Source: Treponema brennaborense (GTDB lineage: Bacteria; Spirochaetota; Spirochaetia; Treponematales; Treponemataceae). Taken from it: a DNA stretch of 64,000 nt. The notes beneath the pieces are model-generated. The model worked only from the letters and a program-made list of their open reading frames with translations, was not told the DNA's origin and ran no database searches. The translations under genes and the position numbers were made by a program. Below, piece by piece: positions 9,101 to 18,883 of the stretch. Numbering within the stretch: the first letter of the stretch is position 1; every line of letters begins with the position of its first letter. The stretch lies in the NCBI GenBank assembly GCA_023666275.1, contig JAMPCJ010000003.1:62001-126000 (forward strand). Direction: 5' to 3'.

Positions 9101-9538
9101 TCAGCCTTCTATATTGACGGATTGGCGAATTTCCGGCACATGTGTTGCTGTTTTCATGTCTGCTTCCGCCCAAGCGGAACGAAGATCGTTCATCATTGTG
9201 CGGATATCCTCGATTTTTTTTGCATCATGATTGATGTTCGCATTCAGCAGTTCCTGATTGAAAAACATATACAGCGACAGCAGATTTTTCGCGATATCTC
9301 CGCCTGCATTCATGTCAAGCGATACCATCAATTCCGTAATTATTTCCTGCGTTTTCAAAATATTCGCATTCAGTTTTTCGATTTTTTCCGGAGATATTCC
9401 GCCACGGCTGTCAAACCATGATACAGCCATGCCGAGCTGCCTTATTGCTGCGTCATAGAGCATGATAATCAATTTTCCCTGACTTGCGGTTTTTACACCT
9501 GTTTGTTTGTATGCATTAAAAGCCTGTTGATATGCCAT
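9101..9538 (-). CDS. fliS: Flagellar export chaperone FliS
   Basis: A 145-residue FliS family protein: the N-terminal YQQAFNAYKQTGVKTASQGKLIIMLYDAAIRQL motif is diagnostic and the length is typical. FliS binds the C-terminus of flagellin in the cytoplasm and prevents premature polymerisation; in spirochaetes its clients are the periplasmic FlaB filaments. First gene of a two-gene unit with the FlgN-like gene. An AGAGGAA SD is present before the ATG. No FliD or flagellin gene is nearby. Confidence 0.93.
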   Translation of the reverse strand: MAYQQAFNAYKQTGVKTASQGKLIIMLYDAAIRQLGMAVSWFDSRGGISPEKIEKLNANILKTQEIITELMVSLDMNAGGDIAKNLLSLYMFFNQELLNANINHDAKKIEDIRTMMNDLRSAWAEADMKTATHVPEIRQSVNIEG

Positions 9539-9673
9539 TCGCGTTTCCTCTGATTTCTATATCGGTAAATAAAGCAAAGTATATGAATGAAATATTAAAA
9601 AATTACTCGACTAAAATGCCGTATTTTCGTATATTTAGGAATAGTATTGCGGAAAAAAATTACCGGAGAAAAC

Positions 9674-11692
9674 ATGAGTGATGTAAACGATAAAAATAAT
9701 GGAAATAAAAACAACGATCCGTTTGATTTTTTCAAACTTTCTCCTGAACCATCAAAAAACGGCGGCGGAAAGAAAAAATTTCCTTTTTGGGGAGTCATCG
9801 CTGTTTTGTTTGCCGCTACGGCTGTAATAAATATCTTTTTAATGATGCGGACAAATGATGAAACAATTGATTTTTCCGCTTTCCGCAAATATATCGAAGA
9901 CGGAAGAATAACCCGCGTGGAAATAAGCGACAGTTACTGCCTCGGATACAGCGGCAGCGAAACGGATAATTCTTCCGATTTCCGCGGAACATTTTTGTCC
10001 GGGCAGACTTCCGCCCGCGCCCGCCGTGCGCCGTATAAAACCGCATCGATCCTGACTGACGAATTTATCGGCTTTCTCAATGAAAAAGGCGTAAGCTATA
10101 AAGCTGTTCCCAGGCAAAATAATTTTTTGCTTGATTTTCTGCTGAACTGGATTTTGCCGTTCGGTTTTATTTTTCTCATGTGGCGCCTGCTGTTTAAAAG
10201 AATCGGAGGCGGCATGAGCGGCGGTATGGGCAGCATTTTTACTGCGGGGCAAAGCCGCGCAACCGCTGTCGACGAAGGTCAGGTTACAACGCGTTTTTCC
10301 GATGTTGCGGGCGTAGATGAAGCCAAAGAAGAACTTGTCGAAGTAGTGGATTTTTTAAAATCGCCGAAAAAATACACGGATATCGGCGGAAAAATTCCGA
10401 AAGGCGTTCTGCTTGTCGGTCCGCCCGGTACCGGAAAAACGCTGCTTGCCCGTGCGGTTGCCGGCGAGGCCGGCGTGCCGTTTTTCAGGATATCCGGTTC
10501 CGATTTTGTTGAAATGTTTGTCGGTGTCGGAGCAAGCCGCGTGCGCGATTTATTCAAGCAGGCAAGAGAAAAAGCTCCCTGTATTGTGTTTATTGATGAG
10601 CTGGATGCTATCGGAAAAAGCCGCGTGAATAACCTCGGCGGAAACGACGAACGCGAACAGACCTTAAATCAATTGCTTGTTGAAATGGACGGATTCGATA
10701 ATTCCAAAGGGCTTATTTTGCTTGCGGCGACGAACCGCCCGGACATACTTGATCCGGCGCTGCTCCGTCCGGGACGCTTTGACCGCCAGGTTGTCGTTGA
10801 TCCGCCGGATTTTCTCGGACGCAAAGCGATTTTGGAGATTCACGCGAAAAATGTAAAAATCGGCTCCGACGTGAATTTTGAATCTGTTGCACACGCAACA
10901 AGCGGGTTCTCCGGCGCGGATCTTGCAAATGTCGTGAATGAAGCCGCGCTGCTTGCCGTCCGCGGCGGCAGGAAACAAGTGAGCATGATAGATTTCGATG
11001 AAGCCGTTGAAAAGACAATTGCCGGACTGCAAAAGAAAAGCCGTGTCGTCCGGGAAAACGAACGGAAAATAATTGCTTTCCATGAAACAGGTCATGCGCT
11101 TACTGCCGCTTTTACTCAGGGAACGGATAAAGTTCATAAAATATCGATAATACCGCGTGGTTCCAATGCGCTTGGCTACACATTGCAGCGTCCCGATGAA
11201 GACAGATTCCTGTATACGGAAAAAGATCTCATGAACGAAATCGATACGTTTCTCGGCGGGCGTGCGGCGGAAGAAATCGTGTTTTCGGAAATTTCGACCG
11301 GCGCCGGCAACGATTTGCAGCGGGCAACGGATCTTGCCCGCCGTATGATTACCGATTACGGTATGAGCAAAAGATTCCGCAATGTTGTGCTGTCGCAGCG
11401 CGGCGGCGGGTATGCTGCCGGCGAACCGCAGCTTGTCCGCGAATATTCGGAAGAAACACAGCGATACATAGATGAAGAACTTGCCCGCATCATGGAAGAA
11501 CGCTATGCATGTGTTATCCGCCTGCTGACAGAAAAACGCGATGTGCTCGATTATCTTGCAAACAGATTGCTGGAAAAAGAAACGATAGAAGAAAGCGAAT
11601 TTTGCGAAATTGTTTCCGCTGTAAAAAATCTTGATGACAAAGTTACAGCTTCATCAATTAAAGATTCTGCATCGGCAGATGATGCAAAATAA
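9674..11692 (+). CDS. ftsH: ATP-dependent zinc metalloprotease FtsH
   Basis: A 672-residue membrane AAA protease. Asn/Lys-rich N-terminus, membrane segment about 37-55, a periplasmic domain, a second membrane segment ([19 protein letters not shown]), then the AAA module with GPPGTGKT Walker [10 protein letters not shown] Walker B and the second region of homology ([18 protein letters not shown]). The zinc-binding motif HETGH is intact. It degrades misfolded membrane proteins and regulatory substrates. The ATG at 9674 follows GGAGA at 9664-9668; an upstream in-frame TTG at 9647 lacks support. Length and order are standard. Followed by a likely terminator. Confidence 0.97.
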   Translation: MSDVNDKNNGNKNNDPFDFFKLSPEPSKNGGGKKKFPFWGVIAVLFAATAVINIFLMMRTNDETIDFSAFRKYIEDGRITRVEISDSYCLGYSGSETDNSSDFRGTFLSGQTSARARRAPYKTASILTDEFIGFLNEKGVSYKAVPRQNNFLLDFLLNWILPFGFIFLMWRLLFKRIGGGMSGGMGSIFTAGQSRATAVDEGQVTTRFSDVAGVDEAKEELVEVVDFLKSPKKYTDIGGKIPKGVLLVGPPGTGKTLLARAVAGEAGVPFFRISGSDFVEMFVGVGASRVRDLFKQAREKAPCIVFIDELDAIGKSRVNNLGGNDEREQTLNQLLVEMDGFDNSKGLILLAATNRPDILDPALLRPGRFDRQVVVDPPDFLGRKAILEIHAKNVKIGSDVNFESVAHATSGFSGADLANVVNEAALLAVRGGRKQVSMIDFDEAVEKTIAGLQKKSRVVRENERKIIAFHETGHALTAAFTQGTDKVHKISIIPRGSNALGYTLQRPDEDRFLYTEKDLMNEIDTFLGGRAAEEIVFSEISTGAGNDLQRATDLARRMITDYGMSKRFRNVVLSQRGGGYAAGEPQLVREYSEETQRYIDEELARIMEERYACVIRLLTEKRDVLDYLANRLLEKETIEESEFCEIVSAVKNLDDKVTASSIKDSASADDAK

Positions 11693-11774
11693 AAATCAGC
11701 CGTTATGACGGAAACGAGGAATGCGGATTTCGTTTGAACATCTTGGCATGATTTTACCGCTTGGCTGATTTTTC
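11692..11774 (+). terminator. Likely terminator after ftsH
   Basis: ATCAGCC (11695-11701) pairs with GGCTGAT (11763-11769), extended by flanking A and T runs, and is followed by T5. The 61-nt loop contains a smaller AAACGA/TCGTTT hairpin. The rest of the 283-nt gap to the thiamine pyrophosphokinase gene shows no gene. Confidence 0.5.
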
Positions 11775-11974
11775 GCTGCGCGGCGGCTTGCTGGACAAAA
11801 AGTTGCCGCATTTTATTGGCATGAAATGAAACATCATAATTATACGAATTTTTGGAATTGATGCTGTATCAAAAACAGCTGCGTGTGCCGCAGAAAAATG
11901 CAAATCGGCAGAAAATGCTGCATGCGGAATTTGCGAATGCAGCTGTTAAAAAAGTGTTTATTGCGGAATAAAAT

Positions 11975-12667
11975 ATGTCAGGAAAAACATGCTATATTTT
12001 CGGTGCCGGAGAAAACTACACCGGAACTGTATCCCCTGACGCAGCAGATTATGTGATTGCTGTTGACGGCGGATATAAATATGTCTGGGAGCATCGAATT
12101 GCGCCTGATCTTATCATAGGCGATTTTGATTCTTTTTATGACATCGCGACCGATGCAATGCGCCGCTCGTTTGAGAAGCATCCGTTTGTAATCAAATTGC
12201 CGGCGGAAAAAGACGACACTGACATGTATGTAGCTGTGAAATACGGAATTCAAAATGGATGTACAAGATTTTTGCTGTACGGCGGCACCGGCGGCAGAAT
12301 TTCGCATACAATGGCAAATATTCAGTGTCTTGTCATGCTTGCACGCTGCGGAATGCGCGGCTACCTATATGCTCCGGAATATATGCACGGCGGCGTATCT
12401 GTCGGCGAAGTTATGACAGTTATCCATAATTCAAAAATCTGTTTTTCTCCCGAATCAAAAGGATTTATTTCCGTGTTCAGTCTTGACGCGGAATGTTCCG
12501 GCGTTTGTGAAACGGGATTAAAATACGGGCTTTCCGATTATACGCTTTTGAATAATTATCCCGTAGGCGTGAGCAATGAGTTTACCGGCTGCCGCTCTGA
12601 AATATCTGTGGCGTCAGGTTCGCTTCTTGTAGTATATACAACGGCTGCCCGCGAACAGGAAATCTAA
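11975..12667 (+). CDS. thiN: Thiamine pyrophosphokinase
   Basis: A 230-residue enzyme that converts thiamine plus ATP to thiamine diphosphate. The catalytic-domain hallmarks [21 protein letters not shown] and [17 protein letters not shown] are present, with [15 protein letters not shown] in the middle and a C-terminal thiamine-binding beta domain ([19 protein letters not shown]). The length fits. Upstream sequence has no clear SD; the start may be weakly translated or leaderless, but no well-spaced -10 was found. No thiamine riboswitch was seen upstream. Confidence 0.92.
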   Translation: MSGKTCYIFGAGENYTGTVSPDAADYVIAVDGGYKYVWEHRIAPDLIIGDFDSFYDIATDAMRRSFEKHPFVIKLPAEKDDTDMYVAVKYGIQNGCTRFLLYGGTGGRISHTMANIQCLVMLARCGMRGYLYAPEYMHGGVSVGEVMTVIHNSKICFSPESKGFISVFSLDAECSGVCETGLKYGLSDYTLLNNYPVGVSNEFTGCRSEISVASGSLLVVYTTAAREQEI

Positions 12668-12740
12668 TACCGTCACGGATAATCGCATAAAACCGAAAAT
12701 AACGCTGTGTTATGTCCTGTGGAATTTTATATGCTGTTTG

Positions 12741-12749
12741 TGTTATACT
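12741..12749 (+). promoter_or_regulatory. Extended -10 promoter for prfA
   Basis: TG-N-TATACT at 12741-12749 is an extended -10 element ending 6 nt before the prfA ATG. No matching -35 is evident and there is no SD. Transcription would start at or next to the A of the ATG, predicting a leaderless mRNA. Confidence 0.6.
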
Positions 12750-12755
12750 GATAAT

Positions 12756-13844
12756 ATGCTTTTGCTTAAAAAACTTGATGAAATGGCTGTGCGTTTTGAA
12801 GAAGTGAATAAGCTTATTCAAGAACCCGGCTTGACGAAAGATCCTAAAAAATACAAAGACGTGATGCGTGAACATTCGCATCTTTCCGCTGTTATGGAAA
12901 CAGCGGCGGAATACCGCGCGGTTTTAAAAGGCATTGAAGACGCCAAAGAGTTGATATCTGCGGAAGAAGATCATGACATGAAAGAAATGGCGCGTGAAGA
13001 AATGAAATCTTTGGAATTAAAGCAGCCGGAATTGGAAGAAAAAATAAAAATGCTTTTAATTCCGCCGGATCCGCTTGAAGAAAAAAATATCATTATGGAA
13101 ATTCGCGGCGGCACCGGCGGAGATGAAGCGTCTTTATTCGCGGCTGATTTATTCCGTATGTATACGCGCTATGCCGATATGAAAGGCTGGAAATATGAAC
13201 TCATGGATGCCAGTGAAACCGAAGTCGGCGGCTATAAGGAAATTTCATTTTCAATTAGCGGAAAATACGTATACGGCAGTTTGCGGTATGAGAGCGGCGT
13301 TCATCGTGTGCAGCGTGTGCCGGAAACGGAAGCACAGGGACGCGTTCATACAAGCGCTGTTACGGTTGCCGTATTGCCGGAAGCCGAAGAAACGGAAATC
13401 GATATAAAGCCCGAAGATGTCCGCATAGATGTTATGCGAGCCGGCGGTCCGGGCGGTCAATGCGTCAATACTACGGATTCCGCTGTCCGGCTTACGCATA
13501 TTCCTACCGGTATTGTTGTTATTCAGCAGGATGAAAAAAGCCAGATAAAAAACAAAGCGAAAGCGTTCCGTGTTCTGCGTGCGCGTCTGTTTGATCTTGA
13601 AGAATCACGGAAAAATGAAGAGCGTTCCGCCGCCCGAAAAAGTATGGTCGGTTCCGGCGATCGTTCGGAACGTATACGGACATATAATTTTCCGCAGAAC
13701 AGAGTAACGGATCATCGCATAAACTTAACGCTGTATAAACTGGAACAAGTTATGCAGGGATACCTCGATGAACTTGTCGAACCGCTTTGTATTTATGCAA
13801 AAGAAGAACAGCTGAAAAATAATGCGCTCGTTAATTCTTTATGA
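12756..13844 (+). CDS. prfA: Peptide chain release factor 1
   Basis: A 362-residue RF1 that ends translation at UAA and UAG. The stop-codon recognition stretch [15 protein letters not shown] holds the PxT motif, and the GGQ loop ([21 protein letters not shown]) that triggers peptidyl-tRNA hydrolysis is intact. Full length for RF1. The ATG at 12756 is chosen because the family starts near [10 protein letters not shown]; the upstream TTG at 12738 would overlap the promoter. The prmC methylase that often follows prfA is absent; a structured hairpin and a convergent gene follow. Confidence 0.96.
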   Translation: MLLLKKLDEMAVRFEEVNKLIQEPGLTKDPKKYKDVMREHSHLSAVMETAAEYRAVLKGIEDAKELISAEEDHDMKEMAREEMKSLELKQPELEEKIKMLLIPPDPLEEKNIIMEIRGGTGGDEASLFAADLFRMYTRYADMKGWKYELMDASETEVGGYKEISFSISGKYVYGSLRYESGVHRVQRVPETEAQGRVHTSAVTVAVLPEAEETEIDIKPEDVRIDVMRAGGPGGQCVNTTDSAVRLTHIPTGIVVIQQDEKSQIKNKAKAFRVLRARLFDLEESRKNEERSAARKSMVGSGDRSERIRTYNFPQNRVTDHRINLTLYKLEQVMQGYLDELVEPLCIYAKEEQLKNNALVNSL

Positions 13845-13856
13845 GCCGGTCTGGCT

Positions 13857-13904
13857 GCGCCGCAGAAATTCGCACTGCATGCAAAAAGCATGCAGGTACG
13901 GCGC
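13857..13904. terminator. Nested hairpin between convergent genes
   Basis: Outer arms GCGCCG (13857-13862) and CGGCGC (13899-13904) enclose a perfect 8-bp hairpin CTGCATGC/GCATGCAG (13875-13895) with an A5 loop. Only TTT follows, so it is a plausible but imperfect bidirectional terminator between prfA and the convergent 728-residue gene. Confidence 0.5.
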
Positions 13905-13926
13905 TTTACAGTGCCCCGCTGTTTAT

Positions 13927-16113
13927 TCAGACGGATTCTGTTTGCTTTTTTTCATGCTGTGTCTGGATTTTTTGTTTTATATGCTGAATAAATATTTTAT
14001 TCGGATCTTTTAATGTGCTTACGGCAAATACCAAATTATTGTCTGTATCTGTGCGGTACGGATATTTTGAATTATGGTCGTAAGCGGGACTATCCGGATC
14101 GTTTATCCACCAGTCGAGCACAGATATAACACACAAGCAATATTTCAGCAAATTTAAGTTTGTCAATTTTTTTGATTTTTTCCCGCCGAGCAAAATATCC
14201 GCCCGCCGCGAAATGCTGTTTGGGACATCGAAACGGTAATGTTCCAAAATATTTACCGCACCGAAATCAGGTGTTTCCGTATTTGAATTCTCTGTGTTTT
14301 TCAGAAAATTTTCTGTCCTTGCAATAAGTTCCGAAAATATTTTTTTCAAGTATGCGACACGGTTTGACAACGGTCTGTAAGTGTCATCTCTGTTCGGTTT
14401 TTCCATGAAAATCATTTCAAATGAAAGATGCGGAAGAAATGAATATTTTGACTGCCATAACAGATTGGACATAATTTTTTTCGCATAGATAGAAGACGGA
14501 AAATCCGACTGCATATATACATGGTTTACGTAATCTTTCAATTCGGAAGCGTATGTTTTGTCAAATACAACTTCCCGATACAAAGACCATTCGGCAAAAA
14601 TCGCCGATAAATCATCTTTTTGCGAAGCAAACGCTTGTTCTTTGTCTATGCTGAATCGTATGTGGCGGCAGCCCTGAAAAAAATCTTCGATAATGCGAAG
14701 CAGAATGATTGTGATTTGCAGCGGATTTTCAGGAGAAAGCAAGTTGAAGCCGTCGCTGAAATTGTAAATGGGCTGAAAATACGGATACATGTCGGGCAGC
14801 GTTTTGATATTTTTCCATCCGGCATTTGGAAACATATTGTCAAGCAGCAATAATCCTTTGTCGACAAGCGAAACATTGTTTTCTTCTTTGTCATTTTCGG
14901 TTTTTTGTTCGGCTTCCGCTTTTTTTGCCGATGCTTCTTCTTCTGCGCTTTCCTCAGGTTGTGTTTGTTCCTGCGGATTTTTTGCTTCCGAATTTTTGGG
15001 CTGTTCGGCAGCTGTTTCTTTTTTCGCTGCTTCTTCCGGATGATCGCGGGTTGGTATAAATAAATCGAATTTCGTCATTTCGAGAAATTCGAGAATTTGC
15101 GCAGCTTTGGTTTTAAAAAAATCCGGATACGGCTGAAAATTTGACGAACACATGCGCATCAGAAGCGGATACAAACCTTTTATTGCCTGCCCGTATATGA
15201 AAATCCAATTTGCCGCAGCATCTCTTGTGAATTTCAACAGAGATTCTTGGTCCAAAGCGGAATTTTTTGCGGTACAGGCATATACCGTTTTCAGCAGCGA
15301 GGGAATATATTTTTCACCCGTATAATACAACGGCAGAAAAGTACGAAAAAATTCTTTGGTAAACGGAATCATGCTTGCGGCGGTAATTGCGGAAGAATTC
15401 TGTTCAAGCTGTTTATATAAATCGCAAATGTGTCTGATATTCATGTTGTATATATAATTGAGCAGTTTGCAGTCAAACTGCGGATTTTGAGAAATGTTCG
15501 CTTTGTAATTTTCATCGGCGGCGGATATAATCTGTTTAACGGAAACGGAAAAATTTTGAATGCGGTCTATATATCCCGCTGCTGCGGATAATATAAAGTT
15601 TTCACGTATTTTTTCGCTGGTGCCTGTTGCTGCTGCGATAATATATCCGATGAAAGATTTGGATGGTTTTATTTTGTACTCGGAAGACATCATCAATTTA
15701 TCCATAAGCGTTCGTTCTTTTGATGAGATTTGCGGCAGTGAAAAAGAATCCTGATTTTTTTTCCGTGTATTGCCAGAACTTTTGTTCCCATCAGAATTTT
15801 TTGCTTCAGTCCGCGTTTTATCCGTGCCTGCTGTCCGCATGATCTGAGAATCCGCATACTGTGTTCCGCGGTGATTTTTTGTTTGCTGTTCCGATTCGGC
15901 AGGTTTCCCGTTGTTTGCTCCGCGGCGGAGATATGTTTTCGGGCGGATTTGCGGATTGTCGAACAAAGGCGCTTTTTCTACACCGATTTCCCCGCCGAGT
16001 ATTTTTGTCATTCGGCGGGCTTCTTCAGCTTCAATAGTGCCGATATTTTTTCTGGTTTTATCGAGTTCTCCCGGATTGTATACGGCTTTTGGTTTATCTT
16101 TGTTTTCCGGCAT
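13927..16113 (-). CDS. Large unrecognised cytoplasmic protein with charged linker
   Basis: A 728-residue protein that I do not recognise. No signal peptide or membrane segment is apparent. It begins with a Lys/Asp-rich region (about 1-130) containing EAEEARRMTKILGGEIGVE, then a helical domain (about 135-360), a Glu/Lys/Ala-rich low-complexity linker (about 365-415), and a second helical domain with aromatic clusters (about 420-710). The architecture suggests two globular helical domains joined by a flexible acidic/basic linker; no catalytic motif is visible. SD GGAGA lies 9-10 nt before the ATG. The DUF2804 gene is immediately upstream on the same strand (36 nt gap), so they may be co-transcribed. 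Confidence 0.7.
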   Translation of the reverse strand: MPENKDKPKAVYNPGELDKTRKNIGTIEAEEARRMTKILGGEIGVEKAPLFDNPQIRPKTYLRRGANNGKPAESEQQTKNHRGTQYADSQIMRTAGTDKTRTEAKNSDGNKSSGNTRKKNQDSFSLPQISSKERTLMDKLMMSSEYKIKPSKSFIGYIIAAATGTSEKIRENFILSAAAGYIDRIQNFSVSVKQIISAADENYKANISQNPQFDCKLLNYIYNMNIRHICDLYKQLEQNSSAITAASMIPFTKEFFRTFLPLYYTGEKYIPSLLKTVYACTAKNSALDQESLLKFTRDAAANWIFIYGQAIKGLYPLLMRMCSSNFQPYPDFFKTKAAQILEFLEMTKFDLFIPTRDHPEEAAKKETAAEQPKNSEAKNPQEQTQPEESAEEEASAKKAEAEQKTENDKEENNVSLVDKGLLLLDNMFPNAGWKNIKTLPDMYPYFQPIYNFSDGFNLLSPENPLQITIILLRIIEDFFQGCRHIRFSIDKEQAFASQKDDLSAIFAEWSLYREVVFDKTYASELKDYVNHVYMQSDFPSSIYAKKIMSNLLWQSKYSFLPHLSFEMIFMEKPNRDDTYRPLSNRVAYLKKIFSELIARTENFLKNTENSNTETPDFGAVNILEHYRFDVPNSISRRADILLGGKKSKKLTNLNLLKYCLCVISVLDWWINDPDSPAYDHNSKYPYRTDTDNNLVFAVSTLKDPNKIFIQHIKQKIQTQHEKKQTESV

Positions 16114-16149
16114 CTTTTTTATTCTCCATATATTTATGTCGGCAGTATT

Positions 16150-17256
16150 TTACAGCCGCATCCGGTTTTTTTGCACAATGCCGCGAAAATCTTTCAGAAC
16201 AAGCGAATGTTTGCTTTTTGTGAGCAAAATGCCGTTAAACATTCCGAATAAAGTGTGCTGCTTTGTTTTTAGGATAAAAATGCTTAAATTGTGTACATCA
16301 CAGGAAAGCGGCGTAAACGACAAATCTACCATGCTTTCCGTGTCTTGGATTATCCATTTTCCGGTGATGCCGAACGGATGCGTAATCGTTACCGGCGGCA
16401 ATGGTGTCGTTTCGCCGTTAAAAAACAAAACGTTTTCGTTGTAAATGCTGCTGTCCGCTGCGTCGTATGATGTTACAGACAGCCTGAAAGCTGCCGGTTT
16501 TCCGTCTATCATGCCGAGTGCGATTAAGTCTTCGTTCCAGATGCGCAGTTTGTAATATGCCCGCCGTATATCGAAAAATATCAGACCGCTGTTTGTTTCT
16601 GCGGATTCGTTTTGCGCAGATTCCGTATTTGTTTGTGTTTGCGGATTTTTATTTTTGCGGCGGCGGGCAGCGATTGCTGTTGAACCGCACATCGGCGCAA
16701 ACATTTGTGCGGATGCGGCGCATCGTCGCATGATTGGTGCCGGTCTGCAAGTAGAAAAACAGCTGCCGCCGTTTTTCAGATTGGCGGCAAAAGCGCATGA
16801 TACATCCGGCCGTGCGGAATCACCTTTCATTTTCAGCCGCACAGATAAATTCTGCGCTGCCCGTTCCCAGCGAATGCGAATGCGCCGTCTTTTTGAAAAA
16901 GTAACGCAGACTGCGGATACCAGATTTTTCGGAATAAGCCTCCGCCGCAGCCCCATGATGTTCCGGTATTTATATTTTATGCCCGTCTTTGTATTCCAGA
17001 GCATTGTTTCTGAAATGCCGAATATTTTATTATCCAGCAGATAAACAGCGCCGATATATTCTTGAAACTGAAAAATTACGCATATATTGCTGCGTATCCT
17101 TAAGTTTGTAAAACATGCCGGAAGCGGCAATGCGCTGAACGGTTTTTTGACGCCTCTTATATCAAGCGTTTCCGGAATACCGTCAAAAGATCCAAATACG
17201 GGTTTCCCGTTTTTAACGAAATGTTCCGGCGGATAACGTAATTCTCTTGTATACAA
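16150..17256 (-). CDS. DUF2804 family protein
   Basis: A 368-residue protein whose C-terminal half matches the pattern of DUF2804: GLIFFDIRRAYYKLRIWNEDLIALG, then WIIQDTESMVDLSFTPLS...LFGMFNGILL..., resembling the DLRFTP...FGRFSG ending of that family. Function is unknown; the family has been related to lipocalin-like or hydroxyneurosporene-synthase-type folds, which is only suggestive. The middle (about 120-220) is basic and Cys-rich (SCFSTCRPAPIMRRCAASAQMF), which is unusual. The start is TTG at 17256 with AGGGA about 12 nt upstream and no in-frame ATG nearby. First gene of a likely pair with the 728-residue protein. Confidence 0.7.
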   Translation of the reverse strand: MYTRELRYPPEHFVKNGKPVFGSFDGIPETLDIRGVKKPFSALPLPACFTNLRIRSNICVIFQFQEYIGAVYLLDNKIFGISETMLWNTKTGIKYKYRNIMGLRRRLIPKNLVSAVCVTFSKRRRIRIRWERAAQNLSVRLKMKGDSARPDVSCAFAANLKNGGSCFSTCRPAPIMRRCAASAQMFAPMCGSTAIAARRRKNKNPQTQTNTESAQNESAETNSGLIFFDIRRAYYKLRIWNEDLIALGMIDGKPAAFRLSVTSYDAADSSIYNENVLFFNGETTPLPPVTITHPFGITGKWIIQDTESMVDLSFTPLSCDVHNLSIFILKTKQHTLFGMFNGILLTKSKHSLVLKDFRGIVQKNRMRL

Positions 17257-17344
17257 AATATGTTTTATTCCCTGTAATGTATTTTACATATTATATCATT
17301 CCGGCGGATAAAGCAAAGGTTTCTTTGAATTTACGATCTTTTGC

Positions 17345-17373
17345 TTGCTGATTCAATGGAAACAGACTAATAT
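17345..17373 (+). promoter_or_regulatory. Candidate sigma-70 promoter for the beta-CASP gene
   Basis: TTGCTG (17345-17350), 17-nt spacer, TAATAT (17368-17373), 20 nt before the ATG. The SD AAAGGA follows it. Confidence 0.45.
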
Positions 17374-17392
17374 ATTGAGAAAGGATAAATAA

Positions 17393-18814
17393 ATGAGTGT
17401 TACATTATATTCGCTGGGCGCCGCGCAGGAAGTTACCGGATCAAAACATGTTTTTGAAATCAATGGAAGAAAGTTTCTTGTCGATTGCGGAGCTTTTCAA
17501 GGAAAACGGAAGGAAACAGACGAAAAAAACCGCAATTTTTCATTGGCAGCCGATACATTAGAGGGCGTTATTTTGACGCATGCCCATTATGATCACTGCG
17601 GATTGCTTCCCGTACTGACGAAAAAAGGCTATACGGGAAATATTTACGCAACTCCCGCGACTCGTGCTTTAGCGGATCTTATAATGATGGACAGCGCAAG
17701 AATTCAGGCGCGTGATGCCGAATATCTGCGGAAACAAGCAGCAAAAAAAGGCGAAAAATTTACCTGGACGCCGCTGTTTACGGAAAAAGACGTCATAGCG
17801 TCGGCAAATCAAATAGTTACGCTTTCGTATAATCGGAAAATGTACATTGCACCTGATGTCCGGCTGGAATTTTTTGATGCAGGACATATTTTGGGTTCTG
17901 CGTTTGCATCGGTAACCATAACAGGTCAGCGTGAAAACGGCGACGATATTCATATTTTATATACCGGTGATTTAGGGCGCAGAAATAAACCTATCATCAG
18001 GGATCCTCAGACGAATTTTCCGCCGCCGGATTATATAATCCTCGAAAGTACATACGGGGATCGGCTTCATGAAAGCACCGCAGCGGCGCTTGACGAACTT
18101 GAAGTTATTGTGAATCGCGCCGTTCGTCAGGACGGAAAAATAATTATTCCGGCTTTTGCCATAGAACGCACACAGGAATTGATTTATAATTTGCATATAT
18201 TAGTTGATCAAAAACGTATCCCCGAAATTCCCATATATGTGGATTCTCCGATGGCAACAAGTGCAACAAGCATTTTTCATGTGCATCCCGAATGCTACGA
18301 CAAAACGACGCATGACGCGTTTATTGCGCACCATAAAAATCCTTTTGGTTTTAATGCGCTGTCATTTGTTACAAGCGTTGCGGAATCAAAAGCCTTGAAT
18401 GAAAAAGAAGGTCCTATGATTATAATCAGCGCGGACGGCATGTGCGAATGCGGACGGATTGTGCATCATCTTGCAAATAATATCGGCGATTCCGATAACA
18501 CAATATTGCTCGTCGGTTTTATGGCTGAAAATACGCTTGGCCGCCGTTTGATGAATCGGGAAAAAGAGGTTCGCATTATGGGCGATCGGTATGAAGTCAA
18601 AGCTCGGATTGAGCAAATAAACGCATTCAGTGCCCATGCGGATTATCGGGAAATTCTCGAATGGCTCAAAGCTGTTGATACAAGCCGTCTGCGCCGTATT
18701 TTTATGGTGCACGGCGAAAACGACGCGCAGGTGTTCCTCAAAAAATTTCTGAGTGAAAACGGTTTCCCTAATGTCGATATTGTAGCTTACGGGAAAAAAT
18801 ACGACATTCAATGA
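17393..18814 (+). CDS. Beta-CASP metallo-beta-lactamase RNA nuclease
   Basis: A 473-residue cytoplasmic hydrolase of the CPSF/RNA-processing beta-CASP group. HAHYDH at residues 63-68 is the metal motif; GHILGSAF and YTGDLGR follow, then beta-CASP motifs IPAFAIERTQELIY, YVDSPMA and the terminal FSAHADYREILEW...VHGEND. These features match the YsH1/exoribonuclease type annotated as RNA-specificity factor rather than RNase Z or classical RNase J (shorter, no C-terminal domain). Likely role: RNA maturation or decay. SD AAAGGA is 7 nt before the ATG. Convergent with kdgK, with a strong hairpin between. Confidence 0.9.
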   Translation: MSVTLYSLGAAQEVTGSKHVFEINGRKFLVDCGAFQGKRKETDEKNRNFSLAADTLEGVILTHAHYDHCGLLPVLTKKGYTGNIYATPATRALADLIMMDSARIQARDAEYLRKQAAKKGEKFTWTPLFTEKDVIASANQIVTLSYNRKMYIAPDVRLEFFDAGHILGSAFASVTITGQRENGDDIHILYTGDLGRRNKPIIRDPQTNFPPPDYIILESTYGDRLHESTAAALDELEVIVNRAVRQDGKIIIPAFAIERTQELIYNLHILVDQKRIPEIPIYVDSPMATSATSIFHVHPECYDKTTHDAFIAHHKNPFGFNALSFVTSVAESKALNEKEGPMIIISADGMCECGRIVHHLANNIGDSDNTILLVGFMAENTLGRRLMNREKEVRIMGDRYEVKARIEQINAFSAHADYREILEWLKAVDTSRLRRIFMVHGENDAQVFLKKFLSENGFPNVDIVAYGKKYDIQ

Positions 18815-18838
18815 TTTTTAAATAGAAAATCTGCGGAA

Positions 18839-18873
18839 CAGGAAATACTGCATTGCAAGCGCAGTATTTCCTG
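18839..18873. terminator. 13-bp perfect hairpin between convergent genes
   Basis: CAGGAAATACTGC (18839-18851) and GCAGTATTTCCTG (18861-18873) pair perfectly around a 9-nt loop. No T-tract follows on either strand, but its place between the convergent nuclease and kdgK stops suggests a bidirectional terminator or 3'-end stabiliser. Confidence 0.6.
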
Positions 18874-18883
18874 CAAGAAGTGT

